Assembly (NCBI RefSeq): GCF_000499785.1
Contig: NZ_HG726019.1
Coordinates: 568,645 to 632,644 of the forward strand
Length of the DNA stretch: 64,000 nucleotides
Reading direction: 5' to 3'
From: Bacteroides neonati
GTDB lineage: Bacteria; Bacteroidota; Bacteroidia; Bacteroidales; Bacteroidaceae
This document shows positions 1 through 11,147 of the stretch, in pieces. A program made the position numbers and the translations under genes. Below the pieces are notes generated by a model. It had not been told where the DNA came from. It saw only the letters and a list, made by a program, of their open reading frames with translations, and searched no databases. Each line of letters begins with the position of its first letter. Position 1 is the stretch's first letter.

Positions 1-1561
1 TACGCGCTTCGGCATAATTGCCTTTCTCGAAGAGAATCCACGCGTAGGTATCGAGATAGGTGGCATTCTTAGGTTCGGCTTTGACCGTTTTGTAACTCAT
101 CTCCTCGGCTTTATCGAGGTCGCGACGGGCTACCGAGAGGTAATAAGCATAGTTGTTGAGCGCACCGATGTTGGCGGGATTGTAAACCAGTGCCGAGTCG
201 TAAGCAGCATAGGCTTCGAGCATCTTCTCTTTCTTATAGTACACATCGGCTATAAGAGTGTAAAAGTCGGACACAAGTTCTTTGTTGTTTGCGGGTGTTA
301 CTGTATCAAGTGCTTTGAGCGACACATGGAGCACATCGTCCCAGCGTTCGGCCTGATTATAGGCAATGGCAAGGTAGAAGTAAAACTCAATTGCATCCGG
401 GGTAGCCTCGATACCGGGTTCGCAGAGCCGGATTACTTCTTTATAATCCTCCTTGCGAACGGCAGCTCCAAGGAGCGTCATGCGGGCGGCACGGTTCGTC
501 GGGTCGATCTGCAACACCTGTTCGAGTATCTTCAAAGAAGGTGCGACCATGTTTTTGGCTTGCAGGTATTGAGCGTACAGCATACGAATCTGGTCGTCTT
601 CCAAGTCTTCCTGCAAGATGCGGTCGAAGAGTGAAATGACCCGGGTGCTGTCGCGATTCTCTTGTTCGTCTTGTACGATGAACTGGCGCATCACATTGAG
701 CTTCGTTTCCGAAGGCACTTTCTTATTCAACAGGAGCGTATCTATTTGCTTCTCGTAGAGTTCCTTTTGCCCCGTTTGCTCGTAATAAGCCGCCAGGGAG
801 AAGAGTGCGAGAGGATTGTCGGGTTCGACAGCCAGCACCTTCTGATAAATATCGTAAGCCTCCTTCTCCTTTTTGTTCTGCATATAGACATCGCCCAAGA
901 CGACTTGGTAGCGCATATCCATCGGATACTCTTGCACCAGGCTCTCTATTTCGCGAAAAGCCATCTTCTCATCTTTCATTTGCAGATAGATGCGGAACTT
1001 CTCCATCGAGAGTTGTTCGCTCTTACCCAACCGATCTTCGAGGCGATCGAGTGTAGCGATTACTTTCTGATAATTCTCAGTCTGGTTGTACAGGTCGATG
1101 AGGTTGAACAGCGGATCTTGCTTACCCGGAAAGCGCACCACCATCTCTTCGAGCAGTTTGATCGCTTTGTCCTGCTGGTTCTGCTGCTGATACAAGCTAG
1201 ACAATGCCTGACTGTACCAGAAGTTATCGGGAGCATTGGCTACCGCCTGTTCGAGGGTAGCCTGTCCCTGCGGTACCATTTTGAGGTACATGTAGAATTG
1301 TGAAATCTCGTACAGTGCCGATGCTGCCTGCGGATTGATGGTTAAGCAGTGCTCGAGCAGGCCGAAGGCACCATCATAGTCCTTTTTAGCCTTCAGCCGA
1401 GTAGCTTCTAAGAAAAAGTAATCGTACTTCCGTTGCTGCTCCAGCGAAAGGATTTGCTCCTGCACCCGATCGACCGTAGCCGTCTTCTTCAGCTTGCCCG
1501 AAGAACCACATGCGGTAAGCAGGACTGTCAACAATAAGAGAAATGATATGTTAGCCTTCAT
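1..1561 (-). CDS. TPR-repeat lipoprotein, C-terminus cut by window edge
   Basis: Reading the minus strand from ATG at 1561 gives an open frame of at least 520 codons that runs off the left edge. The first 18 residues are a lipoprotein signal: short basic start, a leucine-rich core and a lipobox LLTAC with the lipidated Cys at position 18. The rest is a long run of 34-residue helical repeats of TPR type (typical pieces are KAIKLLEEMVVRFPGKQDPL and EAYDIYQKVLAVEPDNPLAL). It is therefore probably an envelope-anchored protein-interaction scaffold. No enzymatic domain is visible. The next gene, dut, is on the same strand, with 22 bases between dut's stop and this ATG, so they are probably co-transcribed. 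Exact partner and function are unknown. Confidence 0.85.
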   Translation of the reverse strand, partial: MKANISFLLLLTVLLTACGSSGKLKKTATVDRVQEQILSLEQQRKYDYFFLEATRLKAKKDYDGAFGLLEHCLTINPQAASALYEISQFYMYLKMVPQGQATLEQAVANAPDNFWYSQALSSLYQQQNQQDKAIKLLEEMVVRFPGKQDPLFNLIDLYNQTENYQKVIATLDRLEDRLGKSEQLSMEKFRIYLQMKDEKMAFREIESLVQEYPMDMRYQVVLGDVYMQNKKEKEAYDIYQKVLAVEPDNPLALFSLAAYYEQTGQKELYEKQIDTLLLNKKVPSETKLNVMRQFIVQDEQENRDSTRVISLFDRILQEDLEDDQIRMLYAQYLQAKNMVAPSLKILEQVLQIDPTNRAARMTLLGAAVRKEDYKEVIRLCEPGIEATPDAIEFYFYLAIAYNQAERWDDVLHVSLKALDTVTPANNKELVSDFYTLIADVYYKKEKMLEAYAAYDSALVYNPANIGALNNYAYYLSVARRDLDKAEEMSYKTVKAEPKNATYLDTYAWILFEKGNYAEAR

Positions 1562-1583
1562 TCTTGATTCGTTTATCTTTGTT

Positions 1584-2018
1584 TTAACTCTTTCCGGTAT
1601 GCCCGAAGCCACCCTCGCCGCGCTCTGTTTCGTCGAGCACGTGCACCTCCTGCCATTGAGCCTGCTCGTAGCGGGCAATGACCATTTGAGCAATGCGCTC
1701 GCCATCTTCAATAACAAAAGCTTCGGTAGAAAGATTCACCAAAATGATACAGATTTCTCCCCGGTAGTCGGCATCGATGGTGCCGGGAGAGTTTAAAACC
1801 GTGATTCCTTTCTTGATGGCCAGTCCGCTACGAGGACGTATCTGCGCCTCGAACCCTTGCGGAAGGGCTATATAGAGTCCTGTGGGGATCAAACAGCGTT
1901 GCATCGGAGCAAGCGTAACGGGTTCGGACAGGTTGGCACGAATATCCATCCCAGCCGATAGTTCGGTCGCATAAGCCGGCAGCGAATGCTTTGATTTATT
2001 AATAACTTGAACGTTCAT
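1584..2018 (-). CDS. dut: dUTP diphosphatase (dUTPase)
   Basis: Hydrolyses dUTP to dUMP and pyrophosphate, which keeps uracil out of DNA and supplies dUMP for thymidylate synthesis; cytosolic homotrimer. The 144-residue product has the five trimeric-dUTPase motifs: AGMDIRA near residue 24, RPRSGLA near 62, the hairpin motif around [10 protein letters not shown] with the catalytic Asp, RIAQMV near 107, and the C-terminal Gly-rich arm [11 protein letters not shown] place the start at the ATG at 2018 (MNVQVINKS); an upstream TTG at 2024 would add only two residues. It lies in front of the TPR lipoprotein gene and is divergent from dgt, another nucleotide-pool enzyme. Confidence 0.96.
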   Translation of the reverse strand: MNVQVINKSKHSLPAYATELSAGMDIRANLSEPVTLAPMQRCLIPTGLYIALPQGFEAQIRPRSGLAIKKGITVLNSPGTIDADYRGEICIILVNLSTEAFVIEDGERIAQMVIARYEQAQWQEVHVLDETERGEGGFGHTGKS

Positions 2019-2074
2019 CTTCAATCTGTTTACTATTTAATGGGCGAAAATACGGAATTTGAGTCAATTTTTGA

Positions 2075-2082
2075 TACTTTTG
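2075..2082 (+). promoter_or_regulatory. Bacteroides-type -7 element of dgt
   Basis: TACTTTTG matches the TAnnTTTG consensus of the Bacteroidetes primary sigma factor. It lies about 57 bases before the dgt ATG. No good TTG box is visible at the right spacing. A transcript starting just downstream would exclude the far-upstream in-frame start at 2007. Confidence 0.6.
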
Positions 2083-2138
2083 CAGTTAAATTACTTGAAA
2101 CCTCAAGCAATCCTCTAACTTGTAATTTGTATTTAAAC

Positions 2139-3467
2139 ATGATGAATTGGAAAACCTTACTATCAGCCAAGCGCTTCGGGATGGAAGAGTTTCACGAAGA
2201 GCGACAGGAAAACCGCTCAGAGTTTCAGCGCGATTATGACCGACTGATCTTTTCGGCTCCTTTCAGGCGGTTGCAAAACAAAACACAAGTGTTTCCGCTG
2301 CCCGGGAGTATCTTCGTACACAACAGACTCACGCACAGCCTCGAAGTATCCTGCGTGGGACGCTCGCTGGGCAACGATGTAGCCAAAGCTCTCCTGGAAA
2401 AGCAACCCGATTTGCAGGACTCTTTCTTGTCCGAGATAGGCTCTATCGTTTCGGCTGCCTGTTTGGCGCACGATTTGGGCAATCCTCCTTTCGGACATTC
2501 GGGCGAGAAAGCGATCGCCACCTTCTTCTCCGAAGGCAAAGGACTGCCGCTCAAAGACAAGCTAACTCCGATGGAATGGGCAGATTTGACACACTTCGAA
2601 GGAAATGCCAATGCCTTTCGGTTGCTGACACACCAGTTCGAAGGTCGACGTACCGGTGGCTTTGCCATGACCTACTCTACGTTGGCATCTATCGTAAAAT
2701 ATCCCTTTTCATCGAGTTTGGCAGGCAAAAAGCCTAAGTTTGGCTTTTTCGTAAGCGAAGAAGATTCGTTTCGCCGCATCGCTACCGAGTTGGGGCTTAT
2801 CCGGCTCAACGAGCAACCGATGAAGTATGCCAGGCATCCGTTGGTCTATCTGGTCGAAGCAGCCGACGACATCTGCTATCAGATGATGGACATTGAAGAT
2901 GCGCATAAGCTGAAGATACTGACCAACGAAGAGACAAAAAAACTGCTGCTCGCCTATTTCAGTGAGGAGAGGCAAGCGCATATGCAGCGAACCTTTGCCA
3001 TCGTAAGCGATACGAACGAGCAGATTGCCTACCTGCGCTCTTGTGTCATCGGACTGCTGATCAAAGAGTGTACCCGGGTGTTCGTTGAACACGAAGCCGA
3101 AATACTGGCAGGAACCTTTGAACAGCCACTGATCAAGCAGATTGCCGAACGTCCTGCCCGGGCTTACCGGGAGTGTGCCGAAGTATCGCTAGCCAAAATC
3201 TACCGTTCCAAAGATGTGCTGGATATAGAGTTGGCCGGTTTTCGTGTAATCAGCACCTTGCTCGAACTGATGATCGATGCGGTAACCTCTCCCGAGAAAG
3301 CGTATTCGCAATTACTTATCAATCGGGTATCGGGTCAGTACAATATAAAATCGCCCGAACTCTCGGTGAGAATTCAGGCGGTTCTTGATTATATTTCGGG
3401 AATGACCGATATTTTTGCTTTAGACCTTTACCGCAAAATCAACGGCAACAGTCTTCCTGCTGTGTAA
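2139..3467 (+). CDS. dgt: dGTP triphosphohydrolase (HD domain)
   Basis: Converts dGTP (and probably other dNTPs) to the deoxynucleoside and triphosphate; a cytosolic nucleotide-pool enzyme. About 442 residues. The HD-superfamily metal site is visible: an early His in FVHNRLTHSLEVS, then the HD pair in CLAHDLGNPPFGHSGE. The N-terminal block SEFQRDYDRLIFSAPFRRLQ is typical of the bacterial dGTPase family. An in-frame ATG exists at 2007, but the promoter -7 element at 2075 and the family's usual start support MMNWKTLLSAKRFG at 2139 or 2142. The gene's last 29 bases overlap the 3' end of the convergent GNAT gene. Confidence 0.94.
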   Translation: MMNWKTLLSAKRFGMEEFHEERQENRSEFQRDYDRLIFSAPFRRLQNKTQVFPLPGSIFVHNRLTHSLEVSCVGRSLGNDVAKALLEKQPDLQDSFLSEIGSIVSAACLAHDLGNPPFGHSGEKAIATFFSEGKGLPLKDKLTPMEWADLTHFEGNANAFRLLTHQFEGRRTGGFAMTYSTLASIVKYPFSSSLAGKKPKFGFFVSEEDSFRRIATELGLIRLNEQPMKYARHPLVYLVEAADDICYQMMDIEDAHKLKILTNEETKKLLLAYFSEERQAHMQRTFAIVSDTNEQIAYLRSCVIGLLIKECTRVFVEHEAEILAGTFEQPLIKQIAERPARAYRECAEVSLAKIYRSKDVLDIELAGFRVISTLLELMIDAVTSPEKAYSQLLINRVSGQYNIKSPELSVRIQAVLDYISGMTDIFALDLYRKINGNSLPAV

Positions 3468-4452
3468 CCACTTTCGGAGTAAATACCTTATTTGCTCCGG
3501 AGGTTACCTGACAATCTTCCGGATCGTTCTTTACAAACGATTCGATATGGCGCATGCGCTTATCTTCGAGAATCTCATCGACGGCAATTAAGATACCTGT
3601 CTCTTCCACATCGCCAAAGCCATAGTTAATAGCCGTTCCGAACATACGCATTGTGGGGCTCAGGCTCATGTATGCATTGACCAACGGCGGAATATTATAT
3701 CCCAACCGACGTACTTCACTGTTGAGTATTTTATAATCCTCCTTGAAAGTATCTTTGCAAAACAACTCGGCCAATTCTTTCTCATCAGTTTCCATCTCCA
3801 ACGGTCGCAATGGAGTAATCAACGAGTCTTTATCCGCAAAATGCTTCTTCAGGAAATAAAGAATCATATCGCGTCCTTGTCGGTGATAACTGGGGTACAT
3901 CGTTACTTTTCCGAAAAAGTACTTTACATTAGGCATAACGACTGTCAAGGCTCCCAATCCATCCCAGAGATTATCCAAGGCAAACAGCCCTTTGCTTCCG
4001 GCACGTGTCGATTGGTACTCGAGCGTCACAAACGAACGTCCCAGTTCAATGGTCATAGGCAGAAACTCCTTCACGAACTTCTCAGAGAAGTTAAACATAT
4101 GCGAGGTTGCCAGTACGGGAGCACCGTGTTCATCTAGATGCACATCGGTGCCGAGTATATAACGATATCCTCCGAGAATCTCTTCGGCCTCGGGGTTCCA
4201 TACAATTAGTTGTTTGTAGGGGTTCTCCATCGTGTCGTACTCATCGATATCGACAGACAGCCCAGAACCTCCTCCGGCAGCACGAAAAGCGATTTCGCGT
4301 AAACGTCCAATCTCCTGCATAATATGAGGAGAGTCTTGATAAGTAATAATGTAAATCTGATTATTACTTCTGTTGGTCATACGCAATCTTTTCTCCTCTG
4401 TCAGCTCTGCTTTGATCAACTCTTTGCTTACCGGTTTAATAATCTCTTCCAT
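3439..4452 (-). CDS. glsB: GNAT N-acyltransferase, GlsB/OlsB-like (glycine or ornithine lipid synthesis)
   Basis: A 337-residue protein of the acyltransferase family that in Bacteroides is linked to glycine-lipid synthesis, where an OlsB-like enzyme N-acylates the amino acid with a 3-hydroxy-acyl chain. The GNAT-like core runs from about residue 50 to 240 (motifs IVWNPEAEEILGGYRYILG and LGRSFVTLEYQSTR). The C-terminal part carries conserved-looking PPLVNAYMSLSPTMRMFGTA. It lies 26 bases behind a PlsC-type acyltransferase gene on the same strand, which matches the two-step N-acylation then O-acylation partnership. The substrate (glycine or ornithine) is inferred from family knowledge and cannot be read from sequence. 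Its 3' end overlaps dgt. Confidence 0.8.
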   Translation of the reverse strand: MEEIIKPVSKELIKAELTEEKRLRMTNRSNNQIYIITYQDSPHIMQEIGRLREIAFRAAGGGSGLSVDIDEYDTMENPYKQLIVWNPEAEEILGGYRYILGTDVHLDEHGAPVLATSHMFNFSEKFVKEFLPMTIELGRSFVTLEYQSTRAGSKGLFALDNLWDGLGALTVVMPNVKYFFGKVTMYPSYHRQGRDMILYFLKKHFADKDSLITPLRPLEMETDEKELAELFCKDTFKEDYKILNSEVRRLGYNIPPLVNAYMSLSPTMRMFGTAINYGFGDVEETGILIAVDEILEDKRMRHIESFVKNDPEDCQVTSGANKVFTPKVVTQQEDCCR

Positions 4453-4478
4453 ATATCTCGTTAGTAGTTATCTTTCTT

Positions 4479-5297
4479 TTATAGTTTATATACGATCTCT
4501 TTTACATATTCGGCCCACTGAGCCGGAGTTCTCGACTTATCAAATGTTTGCCATGGGATTGGCTTTCCGAATGTTATAGTAAATGTCTTATGTCGGTTCT
4601 TGAACATCTCATCGGCTAGATAGAGCATAGCAATATTAAACTTAATGCCCAGTGCTTTGCATACATTTGCCAGGTTGTAAAAGAAGTCAGAGTTTCGCCC
4701 GTTAAAAAAGACCGGCACCACATCGCGCTTGGTCTGTACACTTTTTACTATAAACGTTTTTCTCCACTCCAAATCACGAATTACCCCATTCTGCCTGCGA
4801 GAACAGATCCCTGCGGGAAACATTATTAGTTGATTATCCGAATTAAATCCCGCCTCAACCATCTTTGGAAAATCCTTTGCCTGCTTTCCTGTTTTATTAA
4901 TAGGAATGCAAAGAGGTGCCAAGCCGCGAAGGTTCATCAACAGGTCATTGACCAGATACTTCACCTTGCCACCATAATAGCGCCCAAGTACATATCCTAA
5001 AGCGACACCGTCTTGTCCACCAAGCGGATGGTTCGACACAAAGGTATACAACCCGTCTTTAGGTAGATTCTCGAGTCCTTTTACCTCTATCTTAGCATCA
5101 AGAAAGTCGAGCGAGGCTTGTAGAAAGTCTACCCCCAGCTTATCTTTCGATTCACGCAAGAACACATTAATCTCCTCCTGATGAACAATCCTCTTTAAAT
5201 AGGAAACAAGAAACCGGGGAATATACTTATGATACTTCGGAGCTTTCGTTCGAAGTATATCATCTATATCTATTAAAAACAAAGAGTCGTCAATCAT
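4479..5297 (-). CDS. glsA: PlsC-type O-acyltransferase, GlsA/OlsA-like
   Basis: A 272-residue lysophospholipid-acyltransferase-like protein. The catalytic block is SNHPLGGQDG: His and Asp are separated by five residues, the form seen in the hemolysin/OlsA-like branch and not the classical HX4D. Further motifs are the PAGICSRRQNGVIRD block (substrate binding) and VPVFFNGRNSDFFY. Probably membrane-associated; it is expected to O-acylate the hydroxyl of the N-acyl amino acid made by the neighbouring GNAT enzyme. It is the first gene of the two-gene operon, with a -7 box 25-32 bases upstream of its ATG at 5297. The assignment rests on motif and pairing with the downstream gene. Confidence 0.8.
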   Translation of the reverse strand: MIDDSLFLIDIDDILRTKAPKYHKYIPRFLVSYLKRIVHQEEINVFLRESKDKLGVDFLQASLDFLDAKIEVKGLENLPKDGLYTFVSNHPLGGQDGVALGYVLGRYYGGKVKYLVNDLLMNLRGLAPLCIPINKTGKQAKDFPKMVEAGFNSDNQLIMFPAGICSRRQNGVIRDLEWRKTFIVKSVQTKRDVVPVFFNGRNSDFFYNLANVCKALGIKFNIAMLYLADEMFKNRHKTFTITFGKPIPWQTFDKSRTPAQWAEYVKEIVYKL

Positions 5298-5321
5298 CCT
5301 AATTTAGCTAAAATGGTGCCA

Positions 5322-5353
5322 CAAAATTAATTGTTCTTTTTTATTAATCGCAA
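5322..5353 (-). promoter_or_regulatory. Promoter of the glsA-glsB-like operon
   Basis: On the minus strand, TAATTTTG (5322-5329) fits TAnnTTTG, with TTG at 5351-5353, 21 bases upstream. It lies directly in front of the acyltransferase gene. Confidence 0.55.
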
Positions 5354-5550
5354 TAATTCGAAAGAAAATGCAGTATTTAAGTTTTCGCCATTCGGAAATA
5401 ACACCCAAAAACTATCATTGATAGCCTAAAAACTAACAAATAACAGTTTTCGGGCTAAAGAAAAATGAATCCACCCCCATTTTGTTCACGCCGATGTGCT
5501 ATAATTGCAATACGAAAACGAAATAGTCATAAATTTAAAATTGCAACGTT

Positions 5551-6057
5551 ATGAAAAGTTTAAGCTTCAGAAAAGATTTAATTGGAGTACAGGATGAATT
5601 ACTTCGCTTTGCATATAAACTTACCACAGACCGTGAAGAGGCTAACGATTTGTTGCAGGAGACCTCATTAAAAGCATTAGACAATGAGGAGAAATACATA
5701 CCCGATACTAATTTTAAGGGATGGATGTATACGATCATGCGTAATATCTTTATTAATAACTACCGCAAAGTAGTTCGCGATCAAACTTTTGTAGATCAGA
5801 CTGATAATTTATACCACTTGAATCTGCCGCAAGAATCCGGTTCGGACAATACGGAAAGCAGTTATGACCTCAAAGAGATGCACCGTATCGTGAATGCTTT
5901 ACCTAAAGAATATAAAGTACCGTTCTCCATGCATGTTTCAGGTTTCAAATACCGCGAGATAGCCGATAGGCTAAACTTACCTCTTGGTACTGTAAAAAGC
6001 CGCATCTTCTTTACTCGCCAAAAGCTACAGGAAGAACTAAAAGATTTCAGACAATAA
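5551..6057 (+). CDS. ECF-family RNA polymerase sigma factor
   Basis: A 168-residue sigma-70 family protein of ECF size. Region 2 runs from about residue 10 to 75 (LLRFAYKLTTDREEANDLLQ, then FKGWMYTIMRNIFINNYRK, the -10-melting part). Region 4 is at about 110-165, with the helix-turn-helix FKYREIADRLNLPLGTVKSR. No anti-sigma gene follows; the next feature is a strong terminator. This stand-alone type is common in Bacteroides. It is divergent from the glsA-glsB-like operon, so it could regulate itself or those genes, but that is not shown. The 253-base upstream spacer is AT-rich and I see only a poor -7 match (TATAATTG near 5501). Confidence 0.92.
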   Translation: MKSLSFRKDLIGVQDELLRFAYKLTTDREEANDLLQETSLKALDNEEKYIPDTNFKGWMYTIMRNIFINNYRKVVRDQTFVDQTDNLYHLNLPQESGSDNTESSYDLKEMHRIVNALPKEYKVPFSMHVSGFKYREIADRLNLPLGTVKSRIFFTRQKLQEELKDFRQ

Positions 6058-6066
6058 GAGAAATAG

Positions 6067-6118
6067 TAAACCAAAAAGAGCGGGTAGAAGTTCCTTTCTA
6101 CCCGCTCTTTTTGGTTTA
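6067..6118. terminator. Bidirectional intrinsic terminator
   Basis: A perfect 23-bp inverted repeat (6067-6089 and 6096-6118) with a 6-base loop. One arm ends in T-rich sequence on each strand, so it should stop both the sigma-factor gene and the convergent beta-galactosidase gene. Confidence 0.93.
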
Positions 6119-6142
6119 TAATACATTGCTTTATCGCACGGC

Positions 6143-9238
<3,096 letters not shown>

Positions 9239-9267
9239 CTATAAGTTTGATACAAATATTTCGATGT

Positions 9268-9298
9268 CAAAAATACGAGTTAATTTACAACTTCACAA
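9268..9298 (-). promoter_or_regulatory. Promoter of the beta-galactosidase gene
   Basis: Minus-strand TATTTTTG (9268-9275) fits TAnnTTTG, with TTG 20 bases upstream. It lies 36 bases in front of the ATG at 9232. Confidence 0.65.
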
Positions 9299-9381
9299 GT
9301 GCAAAGTCGTTATATATATCAAACTTGGAATCTATTTGGATGATTTTTACGTATCATTCTACATTCGCTCAAAAAATACGC

Positions 9382-9389
9382 TATTTTTG
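9382..9389 (+). promoter_or_regulatory. -7 element of the flavin-reductase-like gene
   Basis: TATTTTTG matches TAnnTTTG and lies 28 bases before the ATG at 9418. No clear upstream TTG box. Confidence 0.55.
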
Positions 9390-9417
9390 CAGCAATAAAC
9401 CCATTAACAGAAAAACC

Positions 9418-9927
9418 ATGAAGAAAGTAGAGCTTAAAACACTTACGGAGAATTTCGTCGAAGCCATTGGTAAAGAATGGATGCTAGTCACCGCAGGCAG
9501 TAAAGAGGGTTTCAACACCATGACCGCCAGTTGGGGAGGAATCGGGTTTCTTTGGAATAAACCCGTTGCGTTCGTATTCGTCCGCCCCGAAAGATACACG
9601 AACGAGTTTATCGAGAAAGCGGATTATCTGACTCTCTCGTTTCTGGGCACCGAAAACAAACAGATACATGCCGTTTGCGGTTCCAAATCGGGACGCGATA
9701 TTGATAAGGTAAAAGAAACAGGGTTGAAGCCTCTGTTTACTCCTCAAGGCAATGTCTCTTTTGAGCAGGCACGCCTCACGCTCGAGTGCAAGAAACTCTA
9801 TGTAAGCGATATCACGGCAGACTCATTTATAGACAAGTCGCTTATCGACAAATGGTATGGCGGATCACATGGTAATTTCCATAAAGTATACATCGTCGAG
9901 ATTACCGATGTATGGGAAGAGGAGTAA
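9418..9927 (+). CDS. Flavin reductase-like / FMN-binding split-barrel protein
   Basis: A 169-residue protein of the flavin reductase-like family. The N-terminal half has the pattern WMLVTAGSKEGFNTMTASWG, followed by PVAFVFVRPERYTNEFIE, a layout typical of FMN-binding split barrels that bind the flavin at a dimer interface. No signal peptide, so cytosolic. Substrate cannot be told; relatives include flavin:NAD(P)H reductases and FMN-binding proteins of unknown role. I chose ATG at 9418, since the longer open frame from 9247 would start upstream of the -7 box. Its stop codon sits inside a terminator hairpin. Monocistronic. Confidence 0.85.
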   Translation: MKKVELKTLTENFVEAIGKEWMLVTAGSKEGFNTMTASWGGIGFLWNKPVAFVFVRPERYTNEFIEKADYLTLSFLGTENKQIHAVCGSKSGRDIDKVKETGLKPLFTPQGNVSFEQARLTLECKKLYVSDITADSFIDKSLIDKWYGGSHGNFHKVYIVEITDVWEEE

Positions 9928-9946
9928 GCTTGGCTTACTCCTCTTC
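9916..9946 (+). terminator. Terminator hairpin overlapping the stop codon
   Basis: A perfect 14-bp stem (9916-9929 with 9933-9946) with a 3-base loop, followed by TTTG. The upstream arm contains the last coding triplets and the TAA stop (9925-9927) of the flavin-reductase-like gene. Confidence 0.75.
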
Positions 9947-10001
9947 TTTGAATTCAATTGATTTATCTATTTTACGCAATCGAATGAATAGCTTCTTGAT
10001 T

Positions 10002-10826
10002 TTAGGAAGGACATAGCCCATCAATTAAATAAGCATTATTTTCCTTCTTCACTGCAACAACGATTTTGTACACCTTACCACCTATCTTATAAGTCATTTG
10101 ATAATTATTTCCTCCTAAACTCATAAATTTAATACTCTCATGCCATAAACAGTCAAAGTCAAAATTGTCTATCAATACATCATAACCGGTAAGACCATCG
10201 CCTAAACTTTCTCGTTCAGCTTTTTTAAATTGCTCTAAAGCATGTGCCGATAAGTTATCTACACGCAGAGCATACAACCTCGAACTTAAATCTTTAGGCA
10301 CATCACAATATTCAGAGAGATAAATATCATAAAAGCTCCTCAAGAAGAGGAGTTCGGATGTTTGATCTATTTTATCTACCATCTTATTTTTGCAGCTTAA
10401 CAGTTCATCGCCATATTGAGATCCTTTCCATATAGGAGTAATATAGGTGATTTTACAAGCCTCCTCACCCCCTTGTACTTTTAGAGGAATTTCGATTAAA
10501 GTACTAGGATCCCCTTTTTTCCAGAAGTATTTAACCAAATACCAATCATCTGTCATTCTTTCAACCAACACCGTTTCCACTGCATCTTCGTTAACATCTT
10601 GCGCACGAATAATAGGATCTATTCCTGTTGCATTTCTCAATCGGTCAACTTTTCCAAGCAGTTCCTCAGTCAAATATGTTTTGGACAAAATATCATTAGC
10701 ATCGTTATTCTGCAAAATATTATTCATATAAGAAAGATAAAACGTCTTAACTATCCCTGAACAATCGCCCATACATGTCGACTTCAGACACACTAATAAG
10801 ATCAAAATAGTTATATATCTTTTCAT
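10002..10826 (-). CDS. Exported protein with two DUF3828-like domains, function unknown
   Basis: A 274-residue protein with a signal peptide (MKRYITILILLVCLKSTCMG), so probably periplasmic. Two halves look related: both open with a helix ending in FY..YL (VKTFYLSYMNNILQNN near 26 and LRSFYDIYLSEYCD near 160), followed by a Leu-rich segment and an Asp-rich stretch with D(V/N).D, then beta strands ending in a Tyr/Lys-rich edge (DDWYLVKYFWKKG and NNYQMTYKIGGKVYKI). This resembles the DUF3828 family, where one domain is usual. I identify the family only tentatively and no function can be given. It has its own promoter and is monocistronic. Confidence 0.7.
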   Translation of the reverse strand: MKRYITILILLVCLKSTCMGDCSGIVKTFYLSYMNNILQNNDANDILSKTYLTEELLGKVDRLRNATGIDPIIRAQDVNEDAVETVLVERMTDDWYLVKYFWKKGDPSTLIEIPLKVQGGEEACKITYITPIWKGSQYGDELLSCKNKMVDKIDQTSELLFLRSFYDIYLSEYCDVPKDLSSRLYALRVDNLSAHALEQFKKAERESLGDGLTGYDVLIDNFDFDCLWHESIKFMSLGGNNYQMTYKIGGKVYKIVVAVKKENNAYLIDGLCPS

Positions 10827-10858
10827 ATCATCTTTTTTTGAATTGTTCTTGCTGCAAG

Positions 10859-10866
10859 CAAATATA
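10859..10866 (-). promoter_or_regulatory. -7 element of the DUF3828-like gene
   Basis: Minus-strand TATATTTG fits TAnnTTTG, 32 bases before the ATG at 10826. A TTG lies 22 bases further upstream (10889-10891), slightly more than the usual spacing. Confidence 0.5.
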
Positions 10867-10929
10867 AAAAAGAATTTCCACTTGAAAACAATTTGCTTTA
10901 ATTAATGCACATCACTACCTGTTTTTCGC

Positions 10930-10960
10930 TTGCATATCTCCTAACTTTACCATATCTTTG
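10930..10960 (+). promoter_or_regulatory. Promoter of the HU-related gene
   Basis: TTG at 10930-10932, 20 bases, then TATCTTTG at 10953-10960: a near-ideal Bacteroides promoter. Transcription should start close to 10967, so the repeat array at 10981-11061 would lie in the 5' leader. Confidence 0.75.
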
Positions 10961-10980
10961 CTAAAAGTTTTATACACAGA

Positions 10981-11061
10981 ACATCCCTATGTTTTAAGTA
11001 AAAACATCCAGATGTTATTTATAAGAACATCCCTATGTTTTGAACTAATACATCCGGATGT
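10981..11061 (+). repeat. Array of four 12-bp dyads with exact 23-bp period
   Basis: Units ACATCCCTATGT (10981), ACATCCAGATGT (11004), ACATCCCTATGT (11027) and ACATCCGGATGT (11050). All share ACATC..(T/G)ATGT; the last is a perfect palindrome, and units 1 and 3 are identical. Starts are exactly 23 bp apart and the AT-rich linkers differ. The array begins about 14 bases after the predicted transcription start of the HU-related gene and ends 86 bases before its ATG, within a 321-base gene-free stretch. Operator array or RNA element; no protein partner is known to me. Confidence 0.9.
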
Positions 11062-11147
11062 TGTTTTAATAAAAGAAGCAAGCCATCTATCAAAGAACAT
11101 GGATCTTAGTTCATAAACAAATAGTAAACAAATAGATAAATAGTAAT

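Noticed and set aside
2007..2138. N-terminal extension of Dgt from ATG 2007
   Set aside because: The promoter -7 element lies within it, and the added residues do not resemble the family start.
10981..11061. CRISPR array
   Set aside because: Repeats are only 12 bp with 11-bp linkers, no unique spacers of CRISPR size, and no cas gene in the window.
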